DNA of 64,000 nucleotides from an uncultured Pelagibacteraceae bacterium (GTDB lineage Bacteria > Pseudomonadota > Alphaproteobacteria > Pelagibacterales > Pelagibacteraceae): the NCBI GenBank assembly GCA_902635545.1, contig CACPOL010000005.1, positions 1 to 64,000 on the forward strand. The letters are read 5' to 3'. A program made the position numbers and the translations under genes. Every line of letters begins with the position of its first letter. Within the stretch, counting starts at the first letter, position 1. A model generated the notes under the pieces. The model ran no database searches, was not told where the DNA came from, and saw nothing but the letters and a program-made list of their open reading frames with translations. Of the stretch, positions 25,100-35,936 are shown piece after piece.

Positions 25100-26475
25100 T
25101 GATAGAAGTAAAAAAACAATCAATCTCGGAAACATTTTCAATTTATCTCGATATGAGAATGTTAAAAATACTTTTACTTGGAGCTATCTCGGGCTTTCCA
25201 TGGGTATTGATTGGTAGCAGTTTAAGTTTATGGTTGAAAGAAGATGGATTAAGCAGATCAACAGTTGGGTGGGCTGGACTAATATTTGCCGTATATGCTT
25301 TTAACTATTTATGGGCACCTTTAATTGACCGAATACAAATACCCTTTTTAACAAAAAAAATTGGTCATAGAAGAGGTTGGATTATTTTGATGCAAATTTT
25401 TATTCTATTTTCGCTTATAATTTGGAGCGTTATCAATCCAACTGAAAATTTGTCTTTAGTAATTTCAATAGGTTTAATAATTGCAATTGCCTCCGCCACT
25501 CAGGATATTACGGTTGATGCTTTAAGAATTGAACAAATTGGTGAAAATGAGGGAAAATCTATGGCAGCTGGAGCAGCAATGGCCGTTGTTGGTTGGTGGA
25601 CAGGTTATAAACTGGGTGGTGTACTATCTCTTTTTTCTGCCGAATTTTTACAAAATGCTGGCTACGAAAATTATTGGCAATTAACATTTTTATTTTTGTG
25701 TATTTTAATAATTTTAATGAATATTGGTTTAATGTTTATAAATGAAGCAGATAGCTTTGACAGAAAAAATAAACAAAAAAATAATGATAGATTAATTTCA
25801 AGTAGATTTAAAAGAAATAACATACTTACAAAATTAATAACCTGGATTGGTGGTACTATAAGTGGTCCCATAATAAGTTTTTTTAAAAAGAATGGTTTCT
25901 CAATAGCATTAAGTATTTTAGGATTTGTTTTTTTATTTAAAGTTGGTGAGGCTTTTCTTGGTAGAATGTCTATTATATTTTATAAAGAAATAGGTTTCAG
26001 CAAGGCAGATATAGCAATCTATTCTAAAACTTTAGGTTGGATTACGACTGTTATATTCACTCTCTTGGGTGGTTTGCTTGTAATTAGATCAGGTGTTTTA
26101 AAAGCAATGTTTTTAGCAGGCATTATAATGGCAAGTACGAATATTTTATTTAGTATACTAGCTTGGAGTGATAAGTCTGAATTACTTTTTGCAATAGCAG
26201 TAATTTTTGATGATATCGCAGCAGCATTTGCTACGGTAGCTTTTGTAGCTTTTATTTCATTGTTAGTAGATAGAGCATATACCGCAACACAATATGCGCT
26301 TTTAGCCTCAATAGGTACAGCAGGAAGAACTACTCTTGCCTCATCTTCAGGGGCTCTAGTGGACTCGTTAAATGGAGATTGGGGAATTTTTTTTATCTTA
26401 ACCGCTCTCATGGTGTTACCCTCACTTATCATACTATGGATAATAAAAAATAAACTTCAACTTAATGAAAAATAA
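25099..26475 (+). CDS. ampG: AmpG-like muropeptide permease (MFS)
   Basis: The 458-aa major-facilitator protein has 12 predicted helices. The N-terminal segment LLLGAISGFPWVLIGSSLSLWLKEDGLSRSTVGWAG...FNYLWAPLIDRI matches AmpG, importer of GlcNAc-anhydroMurNAc muropeptides, and ATQDITVDALRIE is also typical. The track starts at TTG (25087), but ATG at 25099 overlaps the trkH stop and is preceded by GGAGAAA, so it is the better start. It is followed by, and overlaps by 11 nt, an NlpC/P60 peptidase gene, supporting a role in murein recycling. Confidence 0.87.
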   Translation: MIEVKKQSISETFSIYLDMRMLKILLLGAISGFPWVLIGSSLSLWLKEDGLSRSTVGWAGLIFAVYAFNYLWAPLIDRIQIPFLTKKIGHRRGWIILMQIFILFSLIIWSVINPTENLSLVISIGLIIAIASATQDITVDALRIEQIGENEGKSMAAGAAMAVVGWWTGYKLGGVLSLFSAEFLQNAGYENYWQLTFLFLCILIILMNIGLMFINEADSFDRKNKQKNNDRLISSRFKRNNILTKLITWIGGTISGPIISFFKKNGFSIALSILGFVFLFKVGEAFLGRMSIIFYKEIGFSKADIAIYSKTLGWITTVIFTLLGGLLVIRSGVLKAMFLAGIIMASTNILFSILAWSDKSELLFAIAVIFDDIAAAFATVAFVAFISLLVDRAYTATQYALLASIGTAGRTTLASSSGALVDSLNGDWGIFFILTALMVLPSLIILWIIKNKLQLNEK

Positions 26476-27217
26476 CTTTCTTAATTACTCAGCTTCAAAT
26501 ATATATTCTCGACCTTCATCTAATTCAGAGGTGGTATCTCAAATTTTATATGGAGAAAAATTTTATATAATATCAAAAAACAAAAAATGGATTAAAATAA
26601 AGACCAGTTTTGATAATTATATTGGCTACATAAAAAAAACTAAATTCAAAAATAAATTTAAACCAACGTTAAAAATTTATAAAATCAAATCTCAAATTTT
26701 TAGACAAGTAAAAGGGAAATTAAGAAAAACTAAAAATTTTCTTTATTTTGCAACTGGAATCGAGATAAAAAATAAAAAGGGAAATTATATTGAATTTGAT
26801 AAAAATAAATGGATTAAAAAAAAAGATACAAGAAACATAAATCACCATGAAAAAAATTTTGTTAAAATACTTAGAGAATTTATTAATAAAAAATATTTAT
26901 GGGGTGGTAAAACTTGTGATGGTATTGATTGCTCTGCTTTAATTCAAATTTATTTTTATTATAATCGAATTTTTTTTCCAAGAGACACCAAAGATCAAAT
27001 AAAAAAATGTAAAAAAATTAAAGTTAAAAAATTTTCAAAAGGTGACATAATTTTTTGGAAAGGTCATGTTGGAATATGCATAAATAAATCAAAATTTATT
27101 CATGCTTATGGTCCTTATAAAAAAGTTCTCATTATGAATACAAATTTTACAATAAATTTAATAAAAAAGACCGCAAAATTATTTGTAAAAAAAATCAGTA
27201 ATATTAGTAATTATTAG
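26465..27217 (+). CDS. NlpC/P60-family peptidase with N-terminal SH3-like domain
   Basis: The 250-aa cysteine peptidase. An N-terminal bacterial SH3-like region (SASNIYSRPSSNSEVVSQILYG) recurs weakly at about residues 75-125. The C-terminal NlpC/P60 domain has the catalytic Cys in CDGIDCSALIQIYF and the His in WKGHVGICI. It would cleave the D-Glu/DAP bond of muropeptides. No signal peptide is evident, so it may act in the cytoplasm on AmpG-imported peptides. It overlaps ampG by 11 nt, and its stop shares a TTAG with the convergent tyrA stop. Confidence 0.85.
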   Translation: MKNNFLNYSASNIYSRPSSNSEVVSQILYGEKFYIISKNKKWIKIKTSFDNYIGYIKKTKFKNKFKPTLKIYKIKSQIFRQVKGKLRKTKNFLYFATGIEIKNKKGNYIEFDKNKWIKKKDTRNINHHEKNFVKILREFINKKYLWGGKTCDGIDCSALIQIYFYYNRIFFPRDTKDQIKKCKKIKVKKFSKGDIIFWKGHVGICINKSKFIHAYGPYKKVLIMNTNFTINLIKKTAKLFVKKISNISNY

Positions 27218-28110
27218 TCACGACCAAAATCAGGTCTATTTATATCTTGTTTGAGTTTAATTATTTGTGATCTCACTTTTTTTGTTTGTATCAATTTTTT
27301 CAAAATTGATTTGTGATTTTCAGATTTAAGGTCTTTTTTAAAAGAATTCAAATTTTTGATAAATAAATCAATAGCTTTTGACACATTTTTTTTGTTATCA
27401 AAAAGAATATCTCTCCACATAATCTCATTTGATGCTGCTATTCTAGAAAAGTCTCGTAAGCCACCAGCGCTATACTTTAATAATTCATAATTTTGTTTTT
27501 TTTCAAAATCTTGGGCTGATTTAACTAAATTATAAGCTACTAAATGCGGCAAATGACTTGTTATTGAAAAAATTTTGTCATGCTTTACAGAATTCATAAT
27601 TACGGTCTTTGAACCAATTTTTTTCCAAAAAAAACTTAAAAATTTAAGATTTTTTTTATTTGATCTTTTATCTTTTATCAAGATGCACCACTTGTTCTCA
27701 AAAAGATTTTGTTTTCCATACTCTGGCCCACTGACCTCTGATCCAGCAATCGGATGACTAGATGTCCAAAAAATATTTTTTTTTAAATTTTTGTTAATTA
27801 CTTGTAAAGACTTTAATTTTGATGATCCCAAATCTGTAATAATATGCTTTGAAGTAAGATATTTATTAATCTTTAAAATAATTTTTTTATATTCACTCAT
27901 TGGTGTACAAAAAATAATAAAATTTGAATTTTCAACACCTTTTTTTAAATTAGGAATTAAAATTCCAGGTAATTTTAATCTTTTAATTTTTGAAATATTT
28001 TTTTTTGATTTTTCATAAATAAATATTTTTTTAGCTAATCTTTTTTTTGCAATCCTTCGTAATAATGATGAACCCAATAATCCACATCCTATAATTAAAA
28101 TATTTTTCAT
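27214..28110 (-). CDS. tyrA: Prephenate/arogenate dehydrogenase
   Basis: The 298-aa NAD(P)-dependent enzyme of tyrosine synthesis. N-terminal Rossmann motif ILIIGCGLLGSSLLRRIA, then FCTPMSEYK, SSHPIAGSEVSGPEYG with the catalytic His, and the all-helical dimer domain (ITSHLPHLVAYNLV, LLKYSAGGLRDFSRIA). There is no ACT or chorismate-mutase domain. The ATG overlaps the hisC stop by 4 nt; hisC-tyrA pairing is common in Alphaproteobacteria because HisC can transaminate aromatic 2-oxo acids. Confidence 0.94.
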   Translation of the reverse strand: MKNILIIGCGLLGSSLLRRIAKKRLAKKIFIYEKSKKNISKIKRLKLPGILIPNLKKGVENSNFIIFCTPMSEYKKIILKINKYLTSKHIITDLGSSKLKSLQVINKNLKKNIFWTSSHPIAGSEVSGPEYGKQNLFENKWCILIKDKRSNKKNLKFLSFFWKKIGSKTVIMNSVKHDKIFSITSHLPHLVAYNLVKSAQDFEKKQNYELLKYSAGGLRDFSRIAASNEIMWRDILFDNKKNVSKAIDLFIKNLNSFKKDLKSENHKSILKKLIQTKKVRSQIIKLKQDINRPDFGRD

Positions 28111-29192
28111 TTTTTAAATATTCTTTCAACTGCCTGCATAAATTTTATATTATCAATTTTTGAACCAACAGTTAGTCTTAATTTATTTTTTATTTTATAA
28201 CCATCCTCTGTTGACCTTAAGATTATACCTGATTTTTTTAATCTATTATAAAAGTATTTTGCTTTAAATTTACACTTACTAAAGTCCAATAATAAAAAGT
28301 TCGCAGAAACTTCATTAGTATTTATATTATACTTACTTAAAAATGATTTTAATTTTCCTGCATAAAAAAAGTTATGTTTGATTGACCGTGAAATAAATTT
28401 TGAATCCTTTAAAGACTCAATAGCTGCTATTTGAGCAATTCCATTAACATTAAATGGTGGTTTAATTATTTTTAAACCATTTATTATCTTTTTCGATCCA
28501 TAACCCCACCCAACTCTTAATGATGATAAACCATAAATTTTTGAAAATGTTCTCAAAACAAAAACATTATCTTTATTTTTAAATAAGTCTAAACCAGAAA
28601 TATAATCTCTATTTTTCATATATTCTGCGTAAGCATCATCAACAACTAATAATATATTCTTTCTCAATTTTTTTCTTAATTTTAATAATTCAGACTTATT
28701 TAAATAAGTTCCAGTCGGATTATTCGGATTTGCAATAAATACTATCTTTGTTTTTTTTGTGACTTTTTTTAATATTTCAAAAATTGATATTTTAAAATTT
28801 TTTTCTTTAGCAAAAACTACTTTTGCACCGATTATTTTTGAATAGATTCTATACATCAAGAAACTAAATTGAGGAACTATTACTTCATCCCTAGATTTCA
28901 AAAATAACTGACACAACATTTGGATAACCTCATCCGATCCTGCTCCACAAATTATCTTATTATAGTCACATTTAAATTTTTTTGAAATTTGACCTCTTAA
29001 GTTTTTTGATTGTCCGTCTGGATATCTAAAAAAATTAATATTATTATTTGATAGGATTTTTTTTACTTTTGAACTTACTCCTAATGCAGACTCATTCGCA
29101 GACAATTTAATTACTTTTTGTAATCTTTTTGAACCTGATTTGCCTGGCTCATAGGCTTCTATATCAAATTTTTTAAATCTAATTGTTGTCAT
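28107..29192 (-). CDS. hisC: Histidinol-phosphate / aromatic aminotransferase
   Basis: The 361-aa fold-type I PLP aminotransferase has KLSANESALG at the N-terminus, CGAGSDEVIQMLC, ANPNNPTGTYL, VDDAYAEYM, and the Schiff-base Lys in TFSKIYGLSSLRVGWG. It converts histidinol-phosphate to imidazole-acetol phosphate or the reverse in histidine synthesis, and probably also aromatic amino acids given its coupling to tyrA. The gene is divergent from metX across the 192-nt region containing the SAM-II riboswitch. Confidence 0.93.
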   Translation of the reverse strand: MTTIRFKKFDIEAYEPGKSGSKRLQKVIKLSANESALGVSSKVKKILSNNNINFFRYPDGQSKNLRGQISKKFKCDYNKIICGAGSDEVIQMLCQLFLKSRDEVIVPQFSFLMYRIYSKIIGAKVVFAKEKNFKISIFEILKKVTKKTKIVFIANPNNPTGTYLNKSELLKLRKKLRKNILLVVDDAYAEYMKNRDYISGLDLFKNKDNVFVLRTFSKIYGLSSLRVGWGYGSKKIINGLKIIKPPFNVNGIAQIAAIESLKDSKFISRSIKHNFFYAGKLKSFLSKYNINTNEVSANFLLLDFSKCKFKAKYFYNRLKKSGIILRSTEDGYKIKNKLRLTVGSKIDNIKFMQAVERIFKK

Positions 29193-29265
29193 GTTTTTAA
29201 ATTTAAGCCCTTTATAAATAAAATAACAATTTTTTATATAGTATTAGTGAAATTATTTTTAAAAA

Positions 29266-29294
29266 TTGACATACTAAATAACTTCTAGTACAAA
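29266..29294 (+). promoter_or_regulatory. Sigma-70 promoter of metX-metW(-gloB)
   Basis: A perfect -35 TTGACA (29266-29271), a 17-nt spacer and -10 TACAAA (29289-29294). The expected start point, 6-7 nt downstream, falls at about 29300-29301, exactly at the 5' end of the SAM-II aptamer. Confidence 0.65.
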
Positions 29295-29300
29295 ATTTAT

Positions 29301-29349
29301 GCGCTGATTTACCTGAATTGCGAGCGCTTTAAAAAAACCGCTAAAAAAG
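29301..29349 (+). ncRNA. SAM-II riboswitch controlling metX
   Basis: GCGCTGATTTA, then ATTGCGAGCGC, an A-rich joiner and GCTAAAAAAG reproduce the SAM-II consensus as I recall it (GCGCUGAUUUA...AUUGC-AGCGC...GCUAAAAA). Stem P1 is GCGCT (29301-29305) with AGCGC (29333-29337). The 3' GCTAAAAAAG (29340-29349) supplies the pseudoknot strand. SAM-II elements are known upstream of metX in Alphaproteobacteria. Unlike usual SAM-II elements, whose 3' strand overlaps the Shine-Dalgarno, this one is directly followed by T8 (29350-29357) and ends 35 nt before the ATG. Confidence 0.88.
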
Positions 29350-29384
29350 TTTTTTTTCTCACAATTCATTTACCAGCATTTATT

Positions 29385-30503
29385 ATGAATACAAACAAAC
29401 AAATTAAAACTTTACAAATTAAAAAGCCATTAAAACTGGATTGTGGTAAAACTATTAATGACTTTCCGTTAGCTTATGAAACCTATGGATCTTTGAATCA
29501 AAATAAAGATAATGCAATTTTGATTTTTCATGCTTTAACTGGTGATCAATTTGTCACTGGTAAAAATCCAGTAACGAATAAAGATGGATGGTGGTCATAT
29601 GCAGTAGGTCCAAATAAATCTATTGATACAAACAAATTTTTTGTAATTTGTGCAAATGTTATAGGGGGCTGTATGGGTTCTTTTGGTCCTAGTCATCAAA
29701 ATCCTGAAACAAAAAAAATTTATGGTACAGATTTTCCAGTAATCACCATTAATGATATGGTAAACGCTCAAGTAAATTTATTAGAACATTTTGGTATCAA
29801 AAAACTTTTCTCCGTTATTGGTGGCTCAATGGGAGGTATGCAAGTTTTACAATTCGTAAGTAATTTTCCGGAAAAAACAAAAACTGCTGTACCCATCGCA
29901 TGCACTTCAAGTCATTCTGCTCAAAACATCGCATTTAATGAACTAGGAAGACAAGCAATAGCAGCTGACTACAATTGGTCAGATGGAAAATATACTTCAA
30001 AAAATACTGTACCAGATAAAGGGCTAGCAGTAGCAAGAATGGCAGCGCATATCACTTACTTATCAAAAAAAGGTCTTCAAGAAAAATTTGGAAGAAAACT
30101 GCAGGAAAGAGATGATCTAAAATTTGGTTTTGATGCTGACTTTCAAATCGAGAGTTATTTAAGATATCAAGGTTCAGTATTTGTTGATCGCTTTGATGCA
30201 AATAGTTATCTTTATATTACTAGAGCAATGGATTACTTTGACCTTGTTAAACAATTTAAAGGAAATTTATCAAATGCTTTTATAAATACTAAGGCTAAAT
30301 TTTTTGTAATATCCTTTACCTCAGACTGGCTTTATCCTACTCAAGAAAATAAAGAAATAGTTATTGCTCTAAATGCAATTGGTGCAAATGTAGGTTTTGT
30401 AGAAATAGAATCAGATAAAGGACATGACTCATTTTTATTAGATGTTCCAGATTTTTTAAAAGCCTTAAAAAATTTTTTAGAAAAATCATATGTAGAAAAA
30501 TAA
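29385..30503 (+). CDS. metX: Homoserine O-acetyltransferase
   Basis: The 372-aa alpha/beta-hydrolase-fold acyltransferase activating homoserine for methionine synthesis. It has the oxyanion/nucleophile elbow IGGSMGGMQVLQF, the acid residue in TSDWLYPTQE, and the terminal His in DKGHDSFLLD. The N-terminal LDCGKTINDFPLAYETYG...LTGDQFVTG is typical. SAM represses via the upstream riboswitch. metW follows 2 nt downstream; the metXW pair is standard in this class. Confidence 0.95.
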   Translation: MNTNKQIKTLQIKKPLKLDCGKTINDFPLAYETYGSLNQNKDNAILIFHALTGDQFVTGKNPVTNKDGWWSYAVGPNKSIDTNKFFVICANVIGGCMGSFGPSHQNPETKKIYGTDFPVITINDMVNAQVNLLEHFGIKKLFSVIGGSMGGMQVLQFVSNFPEKTKTAVPIACTSSHSAQNIAFNELGRQAIAADYNWSDGKYTSKNTVPDKGLAVARMAAHITYLSKKGLQEKFGRKLQERDDLKFGFDADFQIESYLRYQGSVFVDRFDANSYLYITRAMDYFDLVKQFKGNLSNAFINTKAKFFVISFTSDWLYPTQENKEIVIALNAIGANVGFVEIESDKGHDSFLLDVPDFLKALKNFLEKSYVEK

Positions 30504-30505
30504 TT

Positions 30506-31114
30506 ATGAAATCAGAATATAAAATAATTACTAACATAATTGAAAAAAATACAAGAGTTTTGGATGTTGGGTGTGATGACGGGACTTTGATGGAATTCTT
30601 AAAAAAAAATAAGAATGTTGACATTAGAGGAATTGAAATTTCAAAAGAAAAAGTGCAAACATGTATTTCAAAAGGGCTGACAGTTATTGAAGGTAATGCT
30701 GAGATTGATTTAAAACAATTTCCTAATAATTCCTTCGATTATGTTGTTCTAGGACAAACACTTCAGGCTTTTATAAATCCTGAAATAGTGATTAAAGAAT
30801 TATTAAGAGTCGGAAAAAAAGCAATAGTTACTATTCCAAATTTTGGTCACTGGAAAGTAAGGTTAAATTTATTGATTAAAGGAACAATGCCAATTACTAA
30901 GTCTCTACCTAATGATTGGTATAATACTCCAAATATTCATATGTGCACAATAAAAGATTTTGTAAAATTTTCTAAAATTATTGATTTCAAAATCTTTAAA
31001 TCTCTTGCTTTGGTTAACAAAAATGTATCAAATATTAATAATTCAAATTTATTTTTTAAAAATTTGTTTGCAGAACTTGGTATTTTTTTGATTGAAAAAA
31101 AAAATGAAAATTGA
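30506..31114 (+). CDS. metW: Methionine biosynthesis protein MetW
   Basis: The 202-aa SAM-methyltransferase-fold protein. Motif I is VLDVGCDDGTLMEFL, followed by GIEISKEKVQTCISKGL and the MetW signature FDYVVLGQTLQAFINPEIVIKELLRVGKKAIVTIPNFGHWKVR. MetW supports MetX in methionine synthesis (in some bacteria the two associate); its own methyl-transfer reaction is unproven. It overlaps gloB by 11 nt. Confidence 0.92.
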   Translation: MKSEYKIITNIIEKNTRVLDVGCDDGTLMEFLKKNKNVDIRGIEISKEKVQTCISKGLTVIEGNAEIDLKQFPNNSFDYVVLGQTLQAFINPEIVIKELLRVGKKAIVTIPNFGHWKVRLNLLIKGTMPITKSLPNDWYNTPNIHMCTIKDFVKFSKIIDFKIFKSLALVNKNVSNINNSNLFFKNLFAELGIFLIEKKNEN

Positions 31115-31823
31115 AATAATTAAGTGTTTAGAGGACAATTATAGCTATCTAATAATAGATGAAAATAAGCAAATCGCTTGTGTGGTAGATCCTAGCGAAG
31201 CTAAGCCAATTATTCATCATATTGAGAAAAATAAAGTGGAACTAAAATATATACTTAATACTCATCATCATTACGATCATGTTGGGGGAAATGTAGAATT
31301 AAAAAAAAGATACAATTCTCATGTGATAGGTTTTGAAGGCGATAAAGAAAGAATACCAGGGATAGATGAACTTGTTGTAGATAATCAAATTTGGAAAAAA
31401 GATAATTTTGAAGCAAAAATTTATCATATTCCAGGTCATACAAAAGGACATATCGCTTTTCATTTTTACAAGGAAAAAAAAATTTTTACAGGTGATACTT
31501 TATTTTCTCTTGGGTGTGGTAGAATTTTTGAGGGAACATACGAGCAAATGTTTAATTCTTTAAATAGAATAAAAAAATTACAAAAAGATACTAAAATTTA
31601 TTGTGGTCATGAATATACTTTACAGAATTCTAATTTCTGTCTTAAACATGATCCTAAAAATTTAAAACTCTTAGAAAAAATAAAATTAATTAAAGAAAAA
31701 ATAAAAAATAACTTACCTTCAGTTCCAACAATTTTAGTAGACGAAATAGAGTGTAATGCATTTTTAAAAGCTAAAGATTTAGAAAGTTTTTCAAAATTAA
31801 GAGATTTAAAGGATAATTTTTAA
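31104..31823 (+). CDS. gloB: Hydroxyacylglutathione hydrolase (glyoxalase II)
   Basis: Metallo-beta-lactamase-fold thioesterase that hydrolyses S-lactoylglutathione. It has LNTHHHYDHVGGN as binuclear metal motif, IPGHTKGHIAFHF, FTGDTLFSLGCGRIFEGT and YCGHEYTLQN, plus the GloB C-terminal helical domain. The track starts at a TTG at 31092; ATG at 31104 (MKIEIIKCLEDNYSYLI) matches the family N-terminus and gives 239 aa. Last gene of the metX transcript. Confidence 0.94.
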   Translation: MKIEIIKCLEDNYSYLIIDENKQIACVVDPSEAKPIIHHIEKNKVELKYILNTHHHYDHVGGNVELKKRYNSHVIGFEGDKERIPGIDELVVDNQIWKKDNFEAKIYHIPGHTKGHIAFHFYKEKKIFTGDTLFSLGCGRIFEGTYEQMFNSLNRIKKLQKDTKIYCGHEYTLQNSNFCLKHDPKNLKLLEKIKLIKEKIKNNLPSVPTILVDEIECNAFLKAKDLESFSKLRDLKDNF

Positions 31824-31833
31824 CTTATATAGC

Positions 31834-31861
31834 TTGACTAAAGCATAGCTCGGACTATATT
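31834..31861 (+). promoter_or_regulatory. Sigma-70 promoter of the rplU operon
   Basis: TTGACT (31834-31839), a 16-nt spacer and TATATT (31856-31861) lie in the 65-nt gap between gloB and rplU. The predicted start leaves a 5' leader of about 20 nt. The spacer is G/C-richer (AGCATAGCTCGG) than its surroundings. Confidence 0.65.
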
Positions 31862-31888
31862 GCGATAACTAAAAATTACAATATCATT

Positions 31889-32308
31889 ATGTCTTACGCA
31901 GTTATACAAACAGGTGGAAAACAATATAAAGTAAAATCTGGTCAAATCATAAAAATTGAGAAATTACCGGATTCTAAACCTGAAACTAAAATAGAATTTA
32001 AAGAAATTTTAGCATATGGAGATAATAAAATAATAGAACTTGGTACTCCAACAATACAAGGTGCCAAAGTGGAAGCAAATTTAATCAAAAACAGTAAAAA
32101 TAGAACTGTTTTAATATTTAAAAAAAGACGAAGACAAAATTCAAGAAGAAAAAATGGTCATAGACAAAAATATTCAATGATTAGAATAGAGAAGATATTT
32201 TCTAAAGATGGAAAAGTTTTATCAGAGGCTGAAAAGATGAAAAAACAAACTCAAAAAGATGAAAAAAAAACAATAAAAAAAGTTGAAAAAAAAGAATTAA
32301 ATAAATAA
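31889..32308 (+). CDS. rplU: 50S ribosomal protein L21
   Basis: The 139-aa protein opens with MSYAVIQTGGKQYKVKSGQ, and the conserved C-terminal block KKRRRQNSRRKNGHRQKYSMIRIEKI identifies L21. A Lys-rich tail of about 35 residues (MKKQTQKDEKKTIKK) extends beyond the ~103-aa core of the E. coli protein. First gene of rplU-rpmA-obgE-proBA-nadD-rsfS-ctpA-rppH. Confidence 0.96.
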   Translation: MSYAVIQTGGKQYKVKSGQIIKIEKLPDSKPETKIEFKEILAYGDNKIIELGTPTIQGAKVEANLIKNSKNRTVLIFKKRRRQNSRRKNGHRQKYSMIRIEKIFSKDGKVLSEAEKMKKQTQKDEKKTIKKVEKKELNK

Positions 32309-32320
32309 ATTAGGTTTATA

Positions 32321-32575
32321 ATGGCAACAAAAAAAGCAGGTGGATCATCTAGAAACGGACGTGACAGTGCAGGTCGTAGACTTGGTGTTAAAAAGTATGG
32401 TGGAGAGAAAGTAATACCTGGAAATATAATAGTAAGACAAAGAGGTACAAAAATATTTCCTGGAGAAAACGTTGGAATGGGTAAAGACCACTCAATTTTT
32501 TCTGTCATCAAAGGTAAAGTAGTATTTAAGAAAACAAAATCAGACAGAACATTTGTTTCAGTAAAACCCAATTAA
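32321..32575 (+). CDS. rpmA: 50S ribosomal protein L27
   Basis: The 84-aa protein opens with [20 protein letters not shown], with [17 protein letters not shown] in the core. This is the proteobacterial form whose N-terminus needs no protease processing. It lies 12 nt after rplU and 30 nt before obgE, the standard rplU-rpmA-obgE order. Confidence 0.97.
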   Translation: MATKKAGGSSRNGRDSAGRRLGVKKYGGEKVIPGNIIVRQRGTKIFPGENVGMGKDHSIFSVIKGKVVFKKTKSDRTFVSVKPN

Positions 32576-32578
32576 TAG

Positions 32579-34685
<2,107 letters not shown>

Positions 34686-35936
34686 ATGAAAAATATTTTA
34701 AAAAAAATTGGAATTAACGCAAAAAATGCCTCTATAAATAAGATTGATACAAATTTAAAAAATAAAGTTCTTAAAACATTTGTTTCACTTATTGATAAAG
34801 AGAAGGATTTTATTATTAAACAAAATAAAAAAGATCTAATTTATGCCTCAAAAAAAAATTTAAAAAAAAACTTAATTGACAGGCTTACTTTAAATGAAAA
34901 TAAGATTACTCAAATCCAAAAATCTTTAATAGAAATTATTAAATTAAAAGACCCTGTTAATAAAATTTTAGATAAATGGAAAAGACCTAATGGATTAAAT
35001 ATTTCAAAAATATCAGTACCAATAGGTGTCATAGGAGTTATTTATGAAAGTCGACCAAATGTGACCTCAGATGTTGCATCATTATGTTTTAAATCTGGAA
35101 ATGCGGTTATATTAAAAGGTGGTTCTGAAGCTATTAATAGCAATAAGATTTTAGCAAAACTCTTTCGAAAAGCATTGAAAATTAATAAAGTTGATGAAAA
35201 TTTTGTACAATTTATAAACATAAAAAATAGGTTAGTTGTCGATCATATGCTTTCTAATATGAGAAGTTATATAGATGTCATAATTCCTCGAGGTGGAAAA
35301 AATTTAGTTAAAAAAATACAAGAATTATCAAAAATACCTTTTATAGGTCACTTGGAGGGCATCTGCCATACATATGTTGATAAAGAAGCGGATTTAAAAA
35401 TGGCAACAAATATTTTGATCAATGCGAAATTAAGAAATACAAGTATCTGTGGTGCAACCGAAACAATTTTAATCCATAAAGATATATTAAAAAAATTTTG
35501 CAAACCATTTTTAGAAAAACTTATTAAAAAAAATTGTAAAATTTATGGTGATAGCAAAATAAGAAAATTTTATAAAAGTAAAGTTATAATTGCAAAAGAA
35601 AGGAATTGGTCAACTGAATATCTATCTGCAGCAGTATCTATAAAATCTGTAAATAATTCTAATTCAGCAATTTTACATATAAATAAATATGGAACTATGC
35701 ATACAGATGCTATTATAACAAATAATAAAATAACTGCTAAAAACTTTTTAAGAAATATTAAGAGTTCTATTGCAATGCATAATACATCAACACAATTTGC
35801 AGATGGTGGAGAATTTGGCTTTGGTGGAGAGGTTGGAATTTCAACAAATACATTACCTCCAAGAGGACCTGTCGGACTAAATCAACTTGTGTCTTATAAA
35901 TATGAAATCACGAGCAAAGGCAAAACTAGAAAATAA
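34686..35936 (+). CDS. proA: Gamma-glutamyl phosphate reductase
   Basis: The 416-aa NADPH-dependent aldehyde-dehydrogenase-fold enzyme makes glutamate-5-semialdehyde. Motifs: PIGVIGVIYESRPNVTSDVASLCFKSGNAVILKGG and the catalytic Cys in NTSICGATET. Directly adjacent to proB (0 nt), as expected for successive steps. Its 3' end overlaps the likely nadD start. Confidence 0.95.
   Translation: MKNILKKIGINAKNASINKIDTNLKNKVLKTFVSLIDKEKDFIIKQNKKDLIYASKKNLKKNLIDRLTLNENKITQIQKSLIEIIKLKDPVNKILDKWKRPNGLNISKISVPIGVIGVIYESRPNVTSDVASLCFKSGNAVILKGGSEAINSNKILAKLFRKALKINKVDENFVQFINIKNRLVVDHMLSNMRSYIDVIIPRGGKNLVKKIQELSKIPFIGHLEGICHTYVDKEADLKMATNILINAKLRNTSICGATETILIHKDILKKFCKPFLEKLIKKNCKIYGDSKIRKFYKSKVIIAKERNWSTEYLSAAVSIKSVNNSNSAILHINKYGTMHTDAIITNNKITAKNFLRNIKSSIAMHNTSTQFADGGEFGFGGEVGISTNTLPPRGPVGLNQLVSYKYEITSKGKTRK

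Noticed and set aside
29350-29384. Second (SAM-V) aptamer in tandem after SAM-II before metX
   Set aside because: Tandem SAM-II/SAM-V leaders have been described in marine bacteria, but only 35 nt remain before the ATG and no matching stem was found.
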